Below the pieces are notes generated by a model, which searched no databases, was not told the DNA's origin, and saw only the letters and a list, made by a program, of their open reading frames with translations. This document shows positions 1 through 7,070 of a DNA stretch of 8,633 nucleotides, one piece after another. The translations under genes and the position numbers were made by a program. The stretch covers positions 1 to 8,633 of the forward strand of contig JALOOY010000039.1 in NCBI GenBank assembly GCA_025454185.1, read 5' to 3'. This stretch comes from Thermodesulfobacteriota bacterium. Lineage in GTDB: Bacteria > Desulfobacterota > RBG-13-43-22. Each line of letters starts with the position of its first letter. Positions within the stretch are counted from its first letter, which is position 1.

Positions 1-2
1 AC

Positions 3-575
3 ATGGCCCTGAGAAACGACCCCCATTCGCTCAAAGGACACTTCCTGATCGCCATGCCCAGTTTGATGGATCCCAACTTCCATCAGACCGTGACCTGCCT
101 CTGCGAGCATACCGTGGAGGGGGCCCTGGGGCTGGTGATCAACCGGGTTTTCCCCGAACTGACCGGCGGTTCGGTTTTCAGGGAACTGGGGATAACCTGC
201 ACGCCGGAGCTGGAGCAGGCGCCGATCTACATCGGCGGCCCGGTGCACAAGGGACAGATTTTTGTCCTGCACGGACCGCCCTTTCACTGGGAAGGCATCC
301 ATCCGGTGACCGCATCGCTGGCGCTGAGCAACTCCAAAGATATCCTGGAGGCCCTGGCCCGTGGTGAAGGCCCTGATTTCTTCATGATCACCCTGGGCTG
401 CGCCGGCTGGGGACCGGGGCAATTGGAATCGGAGATCATGGCCAACGCCTGGCTGACCTGCCCCCTGGAGGAAAACATCCTCTTCCAAACCCCCCTGGAC
501 CAGCGGTGGGAAAAAGCGGCCAAGTCCATGGGAATCGATCTTTCCCTGCTGACCGATGTCATAGGACATGCTTAG
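3..575 (+). CDS. yqgE: YqgE/AlgH family protein (UPF0301)
   Basis: This 190-residue protein matches the YqgE/AlgH family along its whole length. The N-terminal segment GHFLIAMPSLMDPNF (residues 12-26), followed by CEHTVEGALGLVINR (34-48), is the family signature. The central YIGGPVHKGQIFVLH (76-90) and the later LGCAGWGPGQLESEI (131-145) are also typical. There is no signal peptide or membrane segment, so it should be cytosolic. The biochemical role of the family is unsettled: AlgH was first linked to alginate regulation in Pseudomonas, but the protein is widespread in bacteria that make no alginate. The start at position 3 puts HFLIAMP at the usual distance from the N-terminus. Only two upstream bases are visible, so the ribosome binding site cannot be judged. 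The gene ends with TAG and is followed by a 255-bp non-coding stretch. No neighbour suggests a specific job. Confidence 0.9.
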   Translation: MALRNDPHSLKGHFLIAMPSLMDPNFHQTVTCLCEHTVEGALGLVINRVFPELTGGSVFRELGITCTPELEQAPIYIGGPVHKGQIFVLHGPPFHWEGIHPVTASLALSNSKDILEALARGEGPDFFMITLGCAGWGPGQLESEIMANAWLTCPLEENILFQTPLDQRWEKAAKSMGIDLSLLTDVIGHA

Positions 576-608
576 TGCTTCATTTTCAAATTATGACCGC
601 GTTTTCTG

Positions 609-683
609 GTCATCCTGGCGAAGGCCAGGATCCAGGGAGCACGGGTCCTTTCCCTCCTGGATGCCGGTTTTCACCGGCATGAC
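609..683. repeat. Dispersed palindromic (REP/MITE-like) repeat, copy 1
   Basis: This 75-bp element is bounded by inverted ends GTCATCC and GGCATGAC. The left half folds as CCTGG...CCAGG, the right half as TGCCGG...CCGGCA, and the two halves pair through GGATCCAGG and CCTGGAT. A second copy with the same ends and half-sites but a different central sequence lies at 3857-3932. The pattern resembles short GTCAT-ended palindromic repeats that occur in many copies between genes in several proteobacterial lineages. It encodes nothing. Here it follows yqgE and could affect transcript ends. Confidence 0.7.
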
Positions 684-731
684 GAGGTGCTGCAGGGATT
701 CACCCATAGTGGTCAAGACCTTCATTTTTGT

Positions 732-760
732 TTGAGCCTATACGTTGTTCAATTTATAGA
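732..760 (+). promoter_or_regulatory. Candidate sigma-70-type promoter for the gene at 831
   Basis: TTGAGC (732-737) and TATAGA (755-760) are separated by exactly 17 bases in an AT-rich stretch upstream of the 168-aa gene. Each hexamer matches the consensus at four of six positions. Transcription would start near 767, just before the AT-rich inverted repeat at 770-803, so that repeat would lie in the 5' leader. Confidence 0.35.
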
Positions 761-769
761 ACCCTGTAC

Positions 770-803
770 TTAGCTAAAAATATCTAATATAATTTTTGGC
801 TAA
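770..803 (+). promoter_or_regulatory. AT-rich inverted repeat in the leader of the gene at 831
   Basis: TTAGCTAAAAAT (770-781) pairs with ATTTTTGGCTAA (792-803) across a 10-base loop. The single mismatch (T775 against G798) would be a wobble pair in RNA, so the transcript could form a 12-bp stem. No T-tract follows, so it is not an ordinary terminator. The half-site ATTTTTGGCT recurs in the perfect inverted repeat at 7071-7099, upstream of another gene. It could be an operator or an RNA hairpin. Confidence 0.45.
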
Positions 804-830
804 AAAAAACCTTTTACCAAGAGCCGGATC

Positions 831-1337
831 ATGGGTGAAATACGCAGTACCTTAGACATCATCATGGAGAGGACCAAGAACCTGTCCCTTTCCGAGGAAG
901 AGAAGCAAAAGATCAAGCAGCAGGAGTGGCTGGGCAAGGCCCGGGGCTGGGTGCAGAAATATCTGGACGGGCTGGTGGACCCGGAAGAACTGCAGGCGGC
1001 GATGGCAACTCTGGGTGAAGCGAAAGAAGCGGGAAGTCTGTTGCGGCGGGAATTGATCGAGGCCGTCGACCTGGAAGGGGACAACGCCAGACGCTGGGAG
1101 GTCCTGGAAACGCTCTGGGGACTTTCCCCCGCGCCGTTCCTGCGGATCATCGAGGGTTTCCGAACCGGGTTGACGGAGGCCGGGGTGCGGCGGGCCGGTG
1201 TCCTGCGGACCCGCCTGGCGGAAAAAGGTATTTCGGGGACGGCCGTCGTTCCCAATTTGAACCGTGACCCGGAATGGCTCACCTATTACGGGCAGGCGGT
1301 TCGGGATTGCCGGGAGGCCCTGGTCAAAAATCTTTAA
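831..1337 (+). CDS. Hypothetical protein, small and helix-rich
   Basis: I do not recognise this 168-residue protein. It is soluble, with no signal peptide or membrane segment, and looks mostly helical. Residues 1-40 are strongly charged (SLSEEEKQKIKQQEW), the middle has many Leu/Glu/Ala heptad-like stretches, and two Trp-rich patches sit near residues 40-50 and 85-95. The C-terminal third contains TGLTEAGVRRAGVLRTRLAEKG (about 120-141) followed by NLNRDPEWLTYYG. No catalytic motif is evident. The ATG at 831 has only a weak SD (purine-rich AAGAG, 10 bases upstream). An internal ATG at 864 has nothing better. Third-position GC is high and codon use resembles the neighbours, so it is very likely a real gene. 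It stands alone, between a candidate promoter and a convergent gene. Confidence 0.75.
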   Translation: MGEIRSTLDIIMERTKNLSLSEEEKQKIKQQEWLGKARGWVQKYLDGLVDPEELQAAMATLGEAKEAGSLLRRELIEAVDLEGDNARRWEVLETLWGLSPAPFLRIIEGFRTGLTEAGVRRAGVLRTRLAEKGISGTAVVPNLNRDPEWLTYYGQAVRDCREALVKNL

Positions 1338-1349
1338 AATTTTTTGACC
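1322..1349. terminator. Stem-loop between convergent genes, possible bidirectional terminator
   Basis: GGTCAAAAA (1322-1330) and TTTTTGACC (1341-1349) form a perfect 9-bp inverted repeat around a 10-base loop. The loop contains the stop codon of the upstream gene (TAA, 1335-1337). The structure lies between two convergent genes, the usual place for a shared terminator. The stem is AT-rich and no clean T-run follows it on either strand, so termination is uncertain. Confidence 0.3.
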
Positions 1350-1358
1350 GAAAATCCG

Positions 1359-2015
1359 CTAAATATAGTTGAACCAGTAGTCCTCCACCATCCGAAAGTT
1401 GGCCTGTACCGCCGCTTTCCCCATAATGACTTCTCCGTGACCCGGCAGGAGGATGTCCACCTCCAGTGCGGCCAGCCGGCGAATGCTTTCTTTCAACATT
1501 GCCCCGTTTCCCCCCGGCAAATCCGTGCGCCCCAAGCCCTGCTGGAACAGGACGTCACCGGTAAAAAGCGCTTTTTGGTCTTCCCAGTAGAGGCAGATCG
1601 ACCCGGGAGAATGACCGGGAGTCACCAGGATTCTAAATCGGAGTTCCCCCAGTTTTAACTCCCCTTCCTGCAGCAGCAGGTCGGGCTCCGGCCCTTCACC
1701 TCCCCAATCCCAGCCGGCCTGGCGGGCCGCCCCGCGGATGAAATCGTATTCTTCCCGGCCCAGGGCCGTCAGGGTGGGCTCCCGGAATTGGGACAGGGCC
1801 TCCAGGTGATCCGGATGGGCATGGGTGGCCACCACGATATCCATGTGCGCCGGTTTGAGGGCCAGCCGGGCCAGTTCGGTTTCCACCCGGCCGAAGAGAT
1901 GGCGATGACCGGGATCGATCAGGATCCGGGGCGGTCCTTCGATGAAGTAGGTGTTGCCGTTGTTGGCCCGCTGGTCCCGCCAGAGGAAACCGTGTAGTTT
2001 TTCCGCTATCTTCAT
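1359..2015 (-). CDS. MBL-fold (glyoxalase II-like) metallohydrolase
   Basis: This 218-residue protein is a complete metallo-beta-lactamase-fold hydrolase. The metal-binding motif HAHPDH is at residues 65-70, with further ligands in TPGHSPGS (H135), FTGDVLF (D154) and LLPGHGE (H193). GLGRTDLPGGN (160-170) is typical of the GloB/YqgX-like thioester-hydrolase branch, so a cytosolic hydrolase of a thioester or related substrate is the best guess. The true substrate cannot be read from sequence. The start ATG follows the upstream gene's stop by nine bases, and the SD AAGGA overlaps that stop codon, indicating translational coupling in a two-gene operon with the 225-aa protein. Glyoxalase II proper is usually somewhat longer and has the THxHxDH motif; the final His-rich substrate domain is not evident here. 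Confidence 0.88.
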   Translation of the reverse strand: MKIAEKLHGFLWRDQRANNGNTYFIEGPPRILIDPGHRHLFGRVETELARLALKPAHMDIVVATHAHPDHLEALSQFREPTLTALGREEYDFIRGAARQAGWDWGGEGPEPDLLLQEGELKLGELRFRILVTPGHSPGSICLYWEDQKALFTGDVLFQQGLGRTDLPGGNGAMLKESIRRLAALEVDILLPGHGEVIMGKAAVQANFRMVEDYWFNYI

Positions 2016-2024
2016 GAGGGATCC

Positions 2025-2702
2025 TTATTCGAAGAGGCGTAATTGCCCGGCAGATTTTTTTTTCTTTTCCCGCTTTTTGGTCGGGCTGACCGGCGCCGCC
2101 GGCTCGGGAATTCCAGGCGTGGGGGTCTTTTCCGCTATTCCCGCCCCGTCGGGACGGGTGAGCAGGGACCGCAGTTGCGCCGACCTCTCCCGCGTGTCGG
2201 CCAGCCGGGAAAGGCCGGCGAAGTCCAGGTCCGCTTCCAGGTCCCTGGCCGCAGCCGGATCGAGGAACAAGGACCAGTCCAGCACCTTCAACAGGTGCGG
2301 CCAAATTTGGCGGTGCGGGAAAATGTAGTAGACCTGGATGGGCCCCCCGGTGTTATCCTCGTCAATGAGCTTGATCAGGGAGCCCCCGCGGGCCAGTTCC
2401 CAGCGGCCCCGGGCCGGAGGGGCCGGGCGGACCGGATAGAGGCGCTGCAGCCGGGGATGGTAGAGGAACCAGCGGCAGACCTGAGGGGCCAGGGCCTGCT
2501 GTTCCTCCGCCGGGCGGGATAGGAATTTTTCCCGAAAGGCCTCCGGCCCCTCCTTTAGAAAGCATTCCAGCCACCAGACGAACTGAAATTCCGGAAAGGC
2601 CAGGCCGGACAAATCCCGGTTCTCCCCGGTTTCAACGGGAGGGAGAGGGGCGTTCAGCAGGGCCGTGATCTCCAGGAGGATATTTTCGGGATAATAATCC
2701 AT
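2025..2702 (-). CDS. Hypothetical protein with Lys-rich tail and C-terminal QLRLF motif
   Basis: I do not recognise this 225-residue protein. It begins MDYYPENILLEITALLNAPL and is soluble. A central globular part (about 35-170) is rich in Trp, Phe and Pro, with FQFVWWLECFLKEG and VCRWFLYHPRLQRLYPVRP as the most distinctive stretches. A Pro-rich, low-complexity linker (about 185-208) leads to a basic run (KKREKKKK) and the last residues QLRLFE. QLxLF is the consensus of bacterial sliding-clamp (DnaN) binding peptides, which are often at the end of a flexible tail. The ATG at 2702 is the only usable start nearby and lacks an obvious SD. The next gene, an MBL-fold hydrolase, is nine bases downstream and probably cotranscribed. 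Codon use matches the neighbours. Confidence 0.75.
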   Translation of the reverse strand: MDYYPENILLEITALLNAPLPPVETGENRDLSGLAFPEFQFVWWLECFLKEGPEAFREKFLSRPAEEQQALAPQVCRWFLYHPRLQRLYPVRPAPPARGRWELARGGSLIKLIDEDNTGGPIQVYYIFPHRQIWPHLLKVLDWSLFLDPAAARDLEADLDFAGLSRLADTRERSAQLRSLLTRPDGAGIAEKTPTPGIPEPAAPVSPTKKREKKKKSAGQLRLFE

Positions 2703-2781
2703 TACCGTATACCAATAACCGGCCGGATTTCTCCTGTCAAGAAATTTGCCGCCGCCCGCCCGACCCGGTTTGGAAAGGGAA

Positions 2782-2811
2782 TTGACAACAAATCCGTTGT
2801 TAGTGTATGGT
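2782..2811 (+). promoter_or_regulatory. Promoter of the 3-hydroxybutyryl-CoA dehydrogenase gene, with an internal inverted repeat
   Basis: A consensus -35 box TTGACA (2782-2787) and TATGGT (2806-2811, four of six matches to TATAAT) are separated by 18 bases. An inverted repeat ACAAC (2785-2789) / GTTGT (2796-2800) overlaps the -35 box and the spacer, where a repressor could compete with RNA polymerase. The regulator is not identifiable from sequence. Confidence 0.5.
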
Positions 2812-2840
2812 CAAGAAAAAATTCACAAGGAGGATGTTTG

Positions 2841-3701
2841 ATGGAAATCAAGAAAATCGGGGTCATCGGAGCCGGGACCATGGGCAACGGCATCGCCCAG
2901 GTGGCCGCCCAGATAGGTTGTGACGTGGTCATGCGCGACGTGGAAGAGCGTTTCGTGCAGAATGGTCTCAAGAACATCGACCGGTTCCTGAGCAAGGGCG
3001 TGGAAAAAGGCAAGATGACGGAAGAGCAGAAAGGGGCCGTCCTGGGCCGCATCAAAGGCACCACCAGCATGGCCGACCTGGCCGACGTGGATTTCGTCAT
3101 CGAAGCCGTCATCGAAAACATGGACCTGAAACGGTCGGTCTTCAAGGAACTGGACGGGATCTGCCGGGCCGACGTTGTCCTGGCCACCAATACCTCGTCC
3201 ATGTCCATTACCGAGATCGCCGTGGCTACAGGGCGGCCGGAAAAGGTGGTGGGCATGCATTTCTTCAATCCCGTGCCCCTGATGCGCCTGGTGGAGGTCA
3301 TCCGCGGCTTCCACAGCAACGACGAGGCCGTGCAGGTCACCATGGACCTGGCCAAAAAGATGGGCAAGGAGACGGTGGAGGTGAAGATCGATTCCCCGGG
3401 CTTCATCGTCAACCGCATCATGATCCCCCACATGCTGGAAGCCATCAACATCGTCCAGGAAGGCGTGGCCACCAAGGAAGACGTGGACAAGGCGGTCAAA
3501 CTGGGCTTGAATTATCCCATGGGTCCCTTTGAACTGATGGACCTGACCGGGGTGGATATCTGCAAGTTCGTAGCCGACTATTTCTACAAAGAGCTGAACA
3601 AGGAAGGCAAGTGGGTGGCCCCCACGCTGCTCAAGAACATGATCCGGGCCAACCGCCTGGGCCGCAAGACCGGGGCCGGGTGGTACGACTATAAGAAGTA
3701 A
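2841..3701 (+). CDS. hbd: 3-hydroxybutyryl-CoA dehydrogenase
   Basis: This 286-residue enzyme oxidises 3-hydroxyacyl-CoA to 3-ketoacyl-CoA (or the reverse) with NAD(H), in butyrate/butyryl-CoA metabolism or beta-oxidation in the cytosol. The N-terminal Rossmann motif is GAGTMG (residues 10-15), with the NAD-selecting acidic residue D33 at the end of the second strand. The catalytic signature is complete: NTSS (S119), MHFFNPVPLMRLVEV (H140 and E152) and GFIVNRI (N191). The C-terminal helical domain has GLNYPMGPFELMDLTGVD and ends TGAGWYDYKK, as in stand-alone short family members; no enoyl-CoA hydratase domain is fused. ATG 2841 is chosen because AAGGAGG (2827-2833) sits seven bases upstream; the TTG at 2838 is too close. 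The stop is a tandem TAA-TAG. The gene appears monocistronic, with its own promoter and terminator. Acyl-CoA chain-length preference cannot be assigned. Confidence 0.95.
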   Translation: MEIKKIGVIGAGTMGNGIAQVAAQIGCDVVMRDVEERFVQNGLKNIDRFLSKGVEKGKMTEEQKGAVLGRIKGTTSMADLADVDFVIEAVIENMDLKRSVFKELDGICRADVVLATNTSSMSITEIAVATGRPEKVVGMHFFNPVPLMRLVEVIRGFHSNDEAVQVTMDLAKKMGKETVEVKIDSPGFIVNRIMIPHMLEAINIVQEGVATKEDVDKAVKLGLNYPMGPFELMDLTGVDICKFVADYFYKELNKEGKWVAPTLLKNMIRANRLGRKTGAGWYDYKK

Positions 3702-3723
3702 TAGTCACGTTAATTAAAGACGC

Positions 3724-3762
3724 AGCCCTGGTTTCCCCGGGAGGGGGACCAGGGCTTTTTTT
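3724..3762 (+). terminator. Intrinsic terminator after hbd
   Basis: AGCCCTGGT (3724-3732) and ACCAGGGCT (3748-3756) form a perfect 9-bp GC-rich stem, with further CCCC/GGGG pairing possible in the loop. Seven T residues (3756-3762) follow at once. This is a classic Rho-independent terminator, 23 bases after the hbd stop. Confidence 0.92.
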
Positions 3763-3855
3763 ATAATAAAAAATAATAATCAATAATCAATTGTCAATTA
3801 TTAATTGTTAATGGAACGGGCGTCCCACCCGCCGGGTGGGCTTATTCTGTGCGGT
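3763..3855. other. AT-rich spacer followed by a GC-rich hairpin
   Basis: No gene is visible here. Positions 3763-3812 are almost entirely A/T, with related short words (CAATAATCAATTG, CAATTATTAATTG) that give overlapping imperfect palindromes. Then CCCACCC (3824-3830) and GGGTGGG (3834-3840) form a tight 7-bp stem with a three-base loop. It has no T-tract, and its role is unknown. Confidence 0.45.
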
Positions 3856-3856
3856 C

Positions 3857-3932
3857 GTCATCCTGGCGCAGGCCAGGATCCAGGGCTTCCGAATCCCCGA
3901 AGTCCTGGATGCCGGATCGAGTCCGGCATGAC
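3857..3932. repeat. Dispersed palindromic (REP/MITE-like) repeat, copy 2
   Basis: This 76-bp element has the same GTCATCCTGGCG and GGCATGAC ends as the copy at 609-683. It contains the hairpins TCCTGG...CCAGGA and TGCCGGA...TCCGGCA, and the long-range pairing GATCCAGG/CCTGGAT. The centre (CTTCCGAATCCCCGAAG) differs from copy 1. It lies just downstream of the 3' end of the isochorismatase-family gene and may serve as its transcript end. Confidence 0.7.
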
Positions 3933-3970
3933 GAGCAAGACGCCGGCTATAAAACGGGTTTTGAAGCTTA

Positions 3971-4528
3971 TTAAAATTCCTCCAAAAAAGACAGGGAATC
4001 CATCACCCGCAGCAGCGGATGCAAGGGATTGCGGCGGTAGTTGTCGAGCGTGCGCCGATGAATTTCCAGGGTAGGGCCGGCGCAGCAGTCCTCGAGCAGG
4101 ACGGCTCGAAAGTCGTTACAGAGGGCGTCCAGGGCTGTGGTCAGGACGCAGAAGTGGGTGGCGATGCCGGTGACGGCCACGGTGTCCACTTCGTGCAACC
4201 TCAGGGTCATGTCGAGGTCGGTCTTGAAAAAGGCGCTGAAGCGGCGCTTGGGCAGGAAGATATCTTCCGGGGCCCGATCGAGCTCGTCCAGTACCTCGGC
4301 CCCCGGGGTGCCCCGCAGGGAATGGGCCTTCATGCGTCCCTGAAAAATAAAATCACCCTCCAGAAAGCTGTCGCAGGCAAAGATAACGGGGGCCCCTTTG
4401 GACCGGGCGGTCCGCAGCAAATGATTCAGGGCCGGGATCATGGCCCGGGCCTGGGCGGTGATGGGCAGGTGGTCCTCGTCGTGGAAATTGTCCCGGACCA
4501 TGTCCACTACGATAATGGCCGGGTTCAT
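3971..4528 (-). CDS. Isochorismatase-family cysteine hydrolase
   Basis: From the preferred start this is a 185-residue cytosolic protein of the isochorismatase/nicotinamidase superfamily. The catalytic triad is complete: D9 in AIIVVDMVRDNF, K94 in FLPKRRFSAFFKTDL and nucleophile C127 in VTGIATHFCVLTTA. The GIAT segment before the cysteine fits the conserved cis-peptide. Members hydrolyse amides (nicotinamide, carbamoyl or related groups) or the isochorismate vinyl ether. The sequence does not settle the substrate, and no enterobactin genes are nearby to support true isochorismatase activity. ATG 4528 is preferred because GAGGT lies seven bases upstream and the protein then starts directly before the first strand. 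ATG 4552 (eight residues longer) has GGAG ten bases upstream and remains possible. The gene follows the membrane-fusion gene on the same strand, at most 64 bases behind its stop, so they are probably cotranscribed. Confidence 0.88.
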   Translation of the reverse strand: MNPAIIVVDMVRDNFHDEDHLPITAQARAMIPALNHLLRTARSKGAPVIFACDSFLEGDFIFQGRMKAHSLRGTPGAEVLDELDRAPEDIFLPKRRFSAFFKTDLDMTLRLHEVDTVAVTGIATHFCVLTTALDALCNDFRAVLLEDCCAGPTLEIHRRTLDNYRRNPLHPLLRVMDSLSFLEEF

Positions 4529-4592
4529 ATGGCGGACCTCAGGAGCAAACATTTATAACGAACTCCGTATTGTTTTTCTTCAACCAGCCGCG

Positions 4593-7058
4593 TTAACGGG
4601 TCTTGGGCACGGGCAGCCATTCCTTGCGCAGGGAAAACGACGGTTGCCCCAGATGGCCCTGCAGGTCGAAATAGTCCCGGGCCGGTCGCCGAAAGGGCTC
4701 CAGGATCTCGCTGTTCAGTTCGGCCGTTTCTTCAAAGAGGCTCTTGGGCGTGGAAAATTCGATGAGGTTGGTGTCGTCGGTGTTGAGCGGTCCCGCCTGA
4801 ATCAGCTTCTTTATTTCCCGGGGCCCCATGAGAAATTTACCCATCAGGGTTTCCAGGTCGGGCACCTCGATGCGCTTCAGGTCGGCGGCCACCTTCTCCC
4901 AGCTCATGCGCTTTTCGATTTCCTCCAAGGAGAAGACCGGGGGTTTTTTGAAACCCACCAGCACCAGGTCCTTGTCCTGGGGCTGAAAGACGTAAACATG
5001 GGGGAAAACGCTGTGAAAGGTGCGCAGCACGGTCTTGAAGCTTTCCGGGGAGATCTTGTATAATTGCAGCCACTGGCAGAAGACCCCTTCCGGTTTCAAC
5101 TTCTCATACCCCAGCCTGAAGAATTCCACGGTGAACACGTTGGCGATGCCGGCCATCCAGGGATTGGAGGGTTCGGAGATGATCACATCATAGGTGTCGG
5201 GGGTGACCAGGAGGTAATTGCGGGCGTCGGCCACCCGCAGGACCAGGCGGGGGTCTTCCAGGGGACGGTAATTGACGTGGTCGAAAAAACGGGAACCCTC
5301 GATGACTGCCTGTTCCAGTTCCACCAGGGTAATCTTCTTGGCCGGGAAGGTGGTCATGGAGCCCACGGTGACGCCGCTGCCCATGCCCACCACCAGCAGT
5401 TCGTCCACTTTAGGCGCCAGGAGCAGCGGAATCTGGGCTACCAGGACCTGGGTAGGCATGTCCCCTTTGGTGGAGGCTTCCACCTTGCCGTTGGACTTCA
5501 TGTAGATCGTGCCGGTATATTTGGACTTGTGCACGCTGATGGTGCAGGTGGGGCCCTCCTTGTAGTAAAGCAGGTGTTCGTTTTCCGGGGAATACATGTC
5601 GAGCAGGTCGGCCCGGGAGGTTTTATCGAAATTGTGGGCATAAATATAAACGCCGCTGGCCATGAGCGGGGCCTGCCACTGGGGCGGAAAGGCAAAGATG
5701 AGGGCCGTAATCACTATGGTCAGGGTATAGGCGGTCCGTTTCCAGAAAAGGCGCGGGGCCGGGGACAAAAACAGGATCCACAGGCCGTAGAGCAGGTTCA
5801 GGCCGATGCCGAGGAGGATGGTGTCGCGGATGCCCAGCCAGGGGATGAGGAAGAATCCACCGGCGAAGGAACCGAGGATGCAGCCGATGGTATTGACGGT
5901 ATAGATGTTGCCCACGAAACGGCCTATCTGGCGCAGGTTGGCCGTATAGATTTTGACGGTCAGTGGAAAGAGGGCGCCCATGAGCAGGGTGGGGGCCAGC
6001 ATGATGAAAAAGGCCAGCAGAAATTTACCGACCAGCAACAGGTTGATGGAATGGCCGATGAAGCGGTAGAGGAGCAGGTAGAGGTAAGGGAGTTCCTGGA
6101 AGAACAGCAGACTGCCGAAAGCCAGGAGACCCACACCGATCTGCATCAGGGCCCAGACAAAGCCCGGAGAGCGCAGGCGGTCCACCCGGCGGGAAAAAAA
6201 CCAGGAACCCACGGCGATGCCCACCAGAAAGGTGGTCAGCATGATGGTAAAACCGTAGACCGAGGAATCCACCAGCAGGGACAGGGTGCGGCTCCAGGCC
6301 ACCTCATAGATCATGGATACGAAGCCGGAGAAGGCGATGCCCAGGACGATGAACCAGACCAGACGAGGGGCAAGGTTGCCCGAGGCCGTCTCCCGGTCCG
6401 GGGCGGCCGACCGATAAGCCGGCGCCGCTGTTTCCGGCTTTTGCCCGAAACGGGGCAGAAAAGAAAGGATCAGCAGGGCCACCAGCAGATTGATGACGAC
6501 GGCGATCCAGAGGGTCTGGCGGACTCCCAGGGCGGGCAGCAGCAGAAAACCGCTCAGGGCCGTGCCGCACAAGGCGCCGAAGGTATTGAGGGCGTAGAGG
6601 CGACCGATGGTCACTCCCAGCGTGGATTCCTCCCGGACCGCCCAGGCGCTTAAAATGGGCAGGGTAGCCCCCATGCAGGTGGTGGGCACGATCAGGACCA
6701 GGGAGACCAGCAGAAACTGAATCAAAGTGAAGGCGTAAAAACTCAGGTGAAACTGCTGCCAGAGGAGCTTATACAAAGGGATGAGGCCCGTAAAGATCAA
6801 GGGAATAGCCAGGGCGTACAAACCGATGACCCCTTCCAGGACCCCGTAATACAGCAGGGGGCGCCGCCGGCCGTCCATGAGGCGGCCGAAAATAAAACTG
6901 CCGAGGGCCAGGCCGCCCATGAAGGCCGTCAGCACCGTGCTGATGGCCAGCGTGGTGGAGCCGAAGATCAGGATGAGCATGCGCAGCCAGAGGACTTCGT
7001 AGAGCAGCCCGCTGAAGCCGGAAAAAAAGAAACAAAGCAGGACGAGGGGACGGGTCAA
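4593..7058 (-). CDS. Polytopic membrane protein fused to a spermidine synthase-like domain
   Basis: This 821-residue protein combines an integral membrane N-terminal half with a cytosolic Rossmann methyltransferase-fold domain of the spermidine synthase family. About 12-13 hydrophobic helices fill residues 1-460 in two homologous halves: FSGFSGLLYEVLWLRML near residue 12 recurs as FSGFVSMIYEVAWSRTL near 241, and LNTFGALCGTALSGFLLLP recurs as VNTIGCILGSFAGGFFLIP. The C-terminal domain (about 470-760) has the nucleotide-binding loop VVGMGSGVTVGS (about 553-565), the acidic strand LVELEQ and the active-site-like ISEPSNPWMAG (about 626). Classical aminopropyltransferases carry a different Asp-rich loop here, so polyamine synthesis is uncertain; transport or modification of a small molecule is equally possible. 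Start TTG 7058 has AGGAG seven bases upstream. An upstream TTG at 7136 would add 26 residues encoded by a palindrome and lacks an SD. The isochorismatase-family gene follows. Confidence 0.88.
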   Translation of the reverse strand: MTRPLVLLCFFFSGFSGLLYEVLWLRMLILIFGSTTLAISTVLTAFMGGLALGSFIFGRLMDGRRRPLLYYGVLEGVIGLYALAIPLIFTGLIPLYKLLWQQFHLSFYAFTLIQFLLVSLVLIVPTTCMGATLPILSAWAVREESTLGVTIGRLYALNTFGALCGTALSGFLLLPALGVRQTLWIAVVINLLVALLILSFLPRFGQKPETAAPAYRSAAPDRETASGNLAPRLVWFIVLGIAFSGFVSMIYEVAWSRTLSLLVDSSVYGFTIMLTTFLVGIAVGSWFFSRRVDRLRSPGFVWALMQIGVGLLAFGSLLFFQELPYLYLLLYRFIGHSINLLLVGKFLLAFFIMLAPTLLMGALFPLTVKIYTANLRQIGRFVGNIYTVNTIGCILGSFAGGFFLIPWLGIRDTILLGIGLNLLYGLWILFLSPAPRLFWKRTAYTLTIVITALIFAFPPQWQAPLMASGVYIYAHNFDKTSRADLLDMYSPENEHLLYYKEGPTCTISVHKSKYTGTIYMKSNGKVEASTKGDMPTQVLVAQIPLLLAPKVDELLVVGMGSGVTVGSMTTFPAKKITLVELEQAVIEGSRFFDHVNYRPLEDPRLVLRVADARNYLLVTPDTYDVIISEPSNPWMAGIANVFTVEFFRLGYEKLKPEGVFCQWLQLYKISPESFKTVLRTFHSVFPHVYVFQPQDKDLVLVGFKKPPVFSLEEIEKRMSWEKVAADLKRIEVPDLETLMGKFLMGPREIKKLIQAGPLNTDDTNLIEFSTPKSLFEETAELNSEILEPFRRPARDYFDLQGHLGQPSFSLRKEWLPVPKTR

Positions 7059-7070
7059 GGATATTCTCCT

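Noticed and set aside
1696..2304. 202-aa minus-strand frame overlapping the MBL hydrolase and the 225-aa gene
   Set aside because: It is Gly/Pro/Arg-rich, spans the junction of two real genes in another frame, and has no family resemblance.
2712..2740. Minus-strand promoter TTGACA-N17-TATTGG for the 225-aa gene
   Set aside because: The -35 box is perfect, but the -10 box matches at only three of six positions and would place the transcript start at the ATG. Too weak to list as a feature.
5064..6653. 529-aa open frame on the plus strand
   Set aside because: It lies wholly antisense to the membrane-spermidine synthase fusion. Its translation is Gly/Gln/His-rich low complexity with no recognisable domain, as expected for a shadow of a GC-rich gene.
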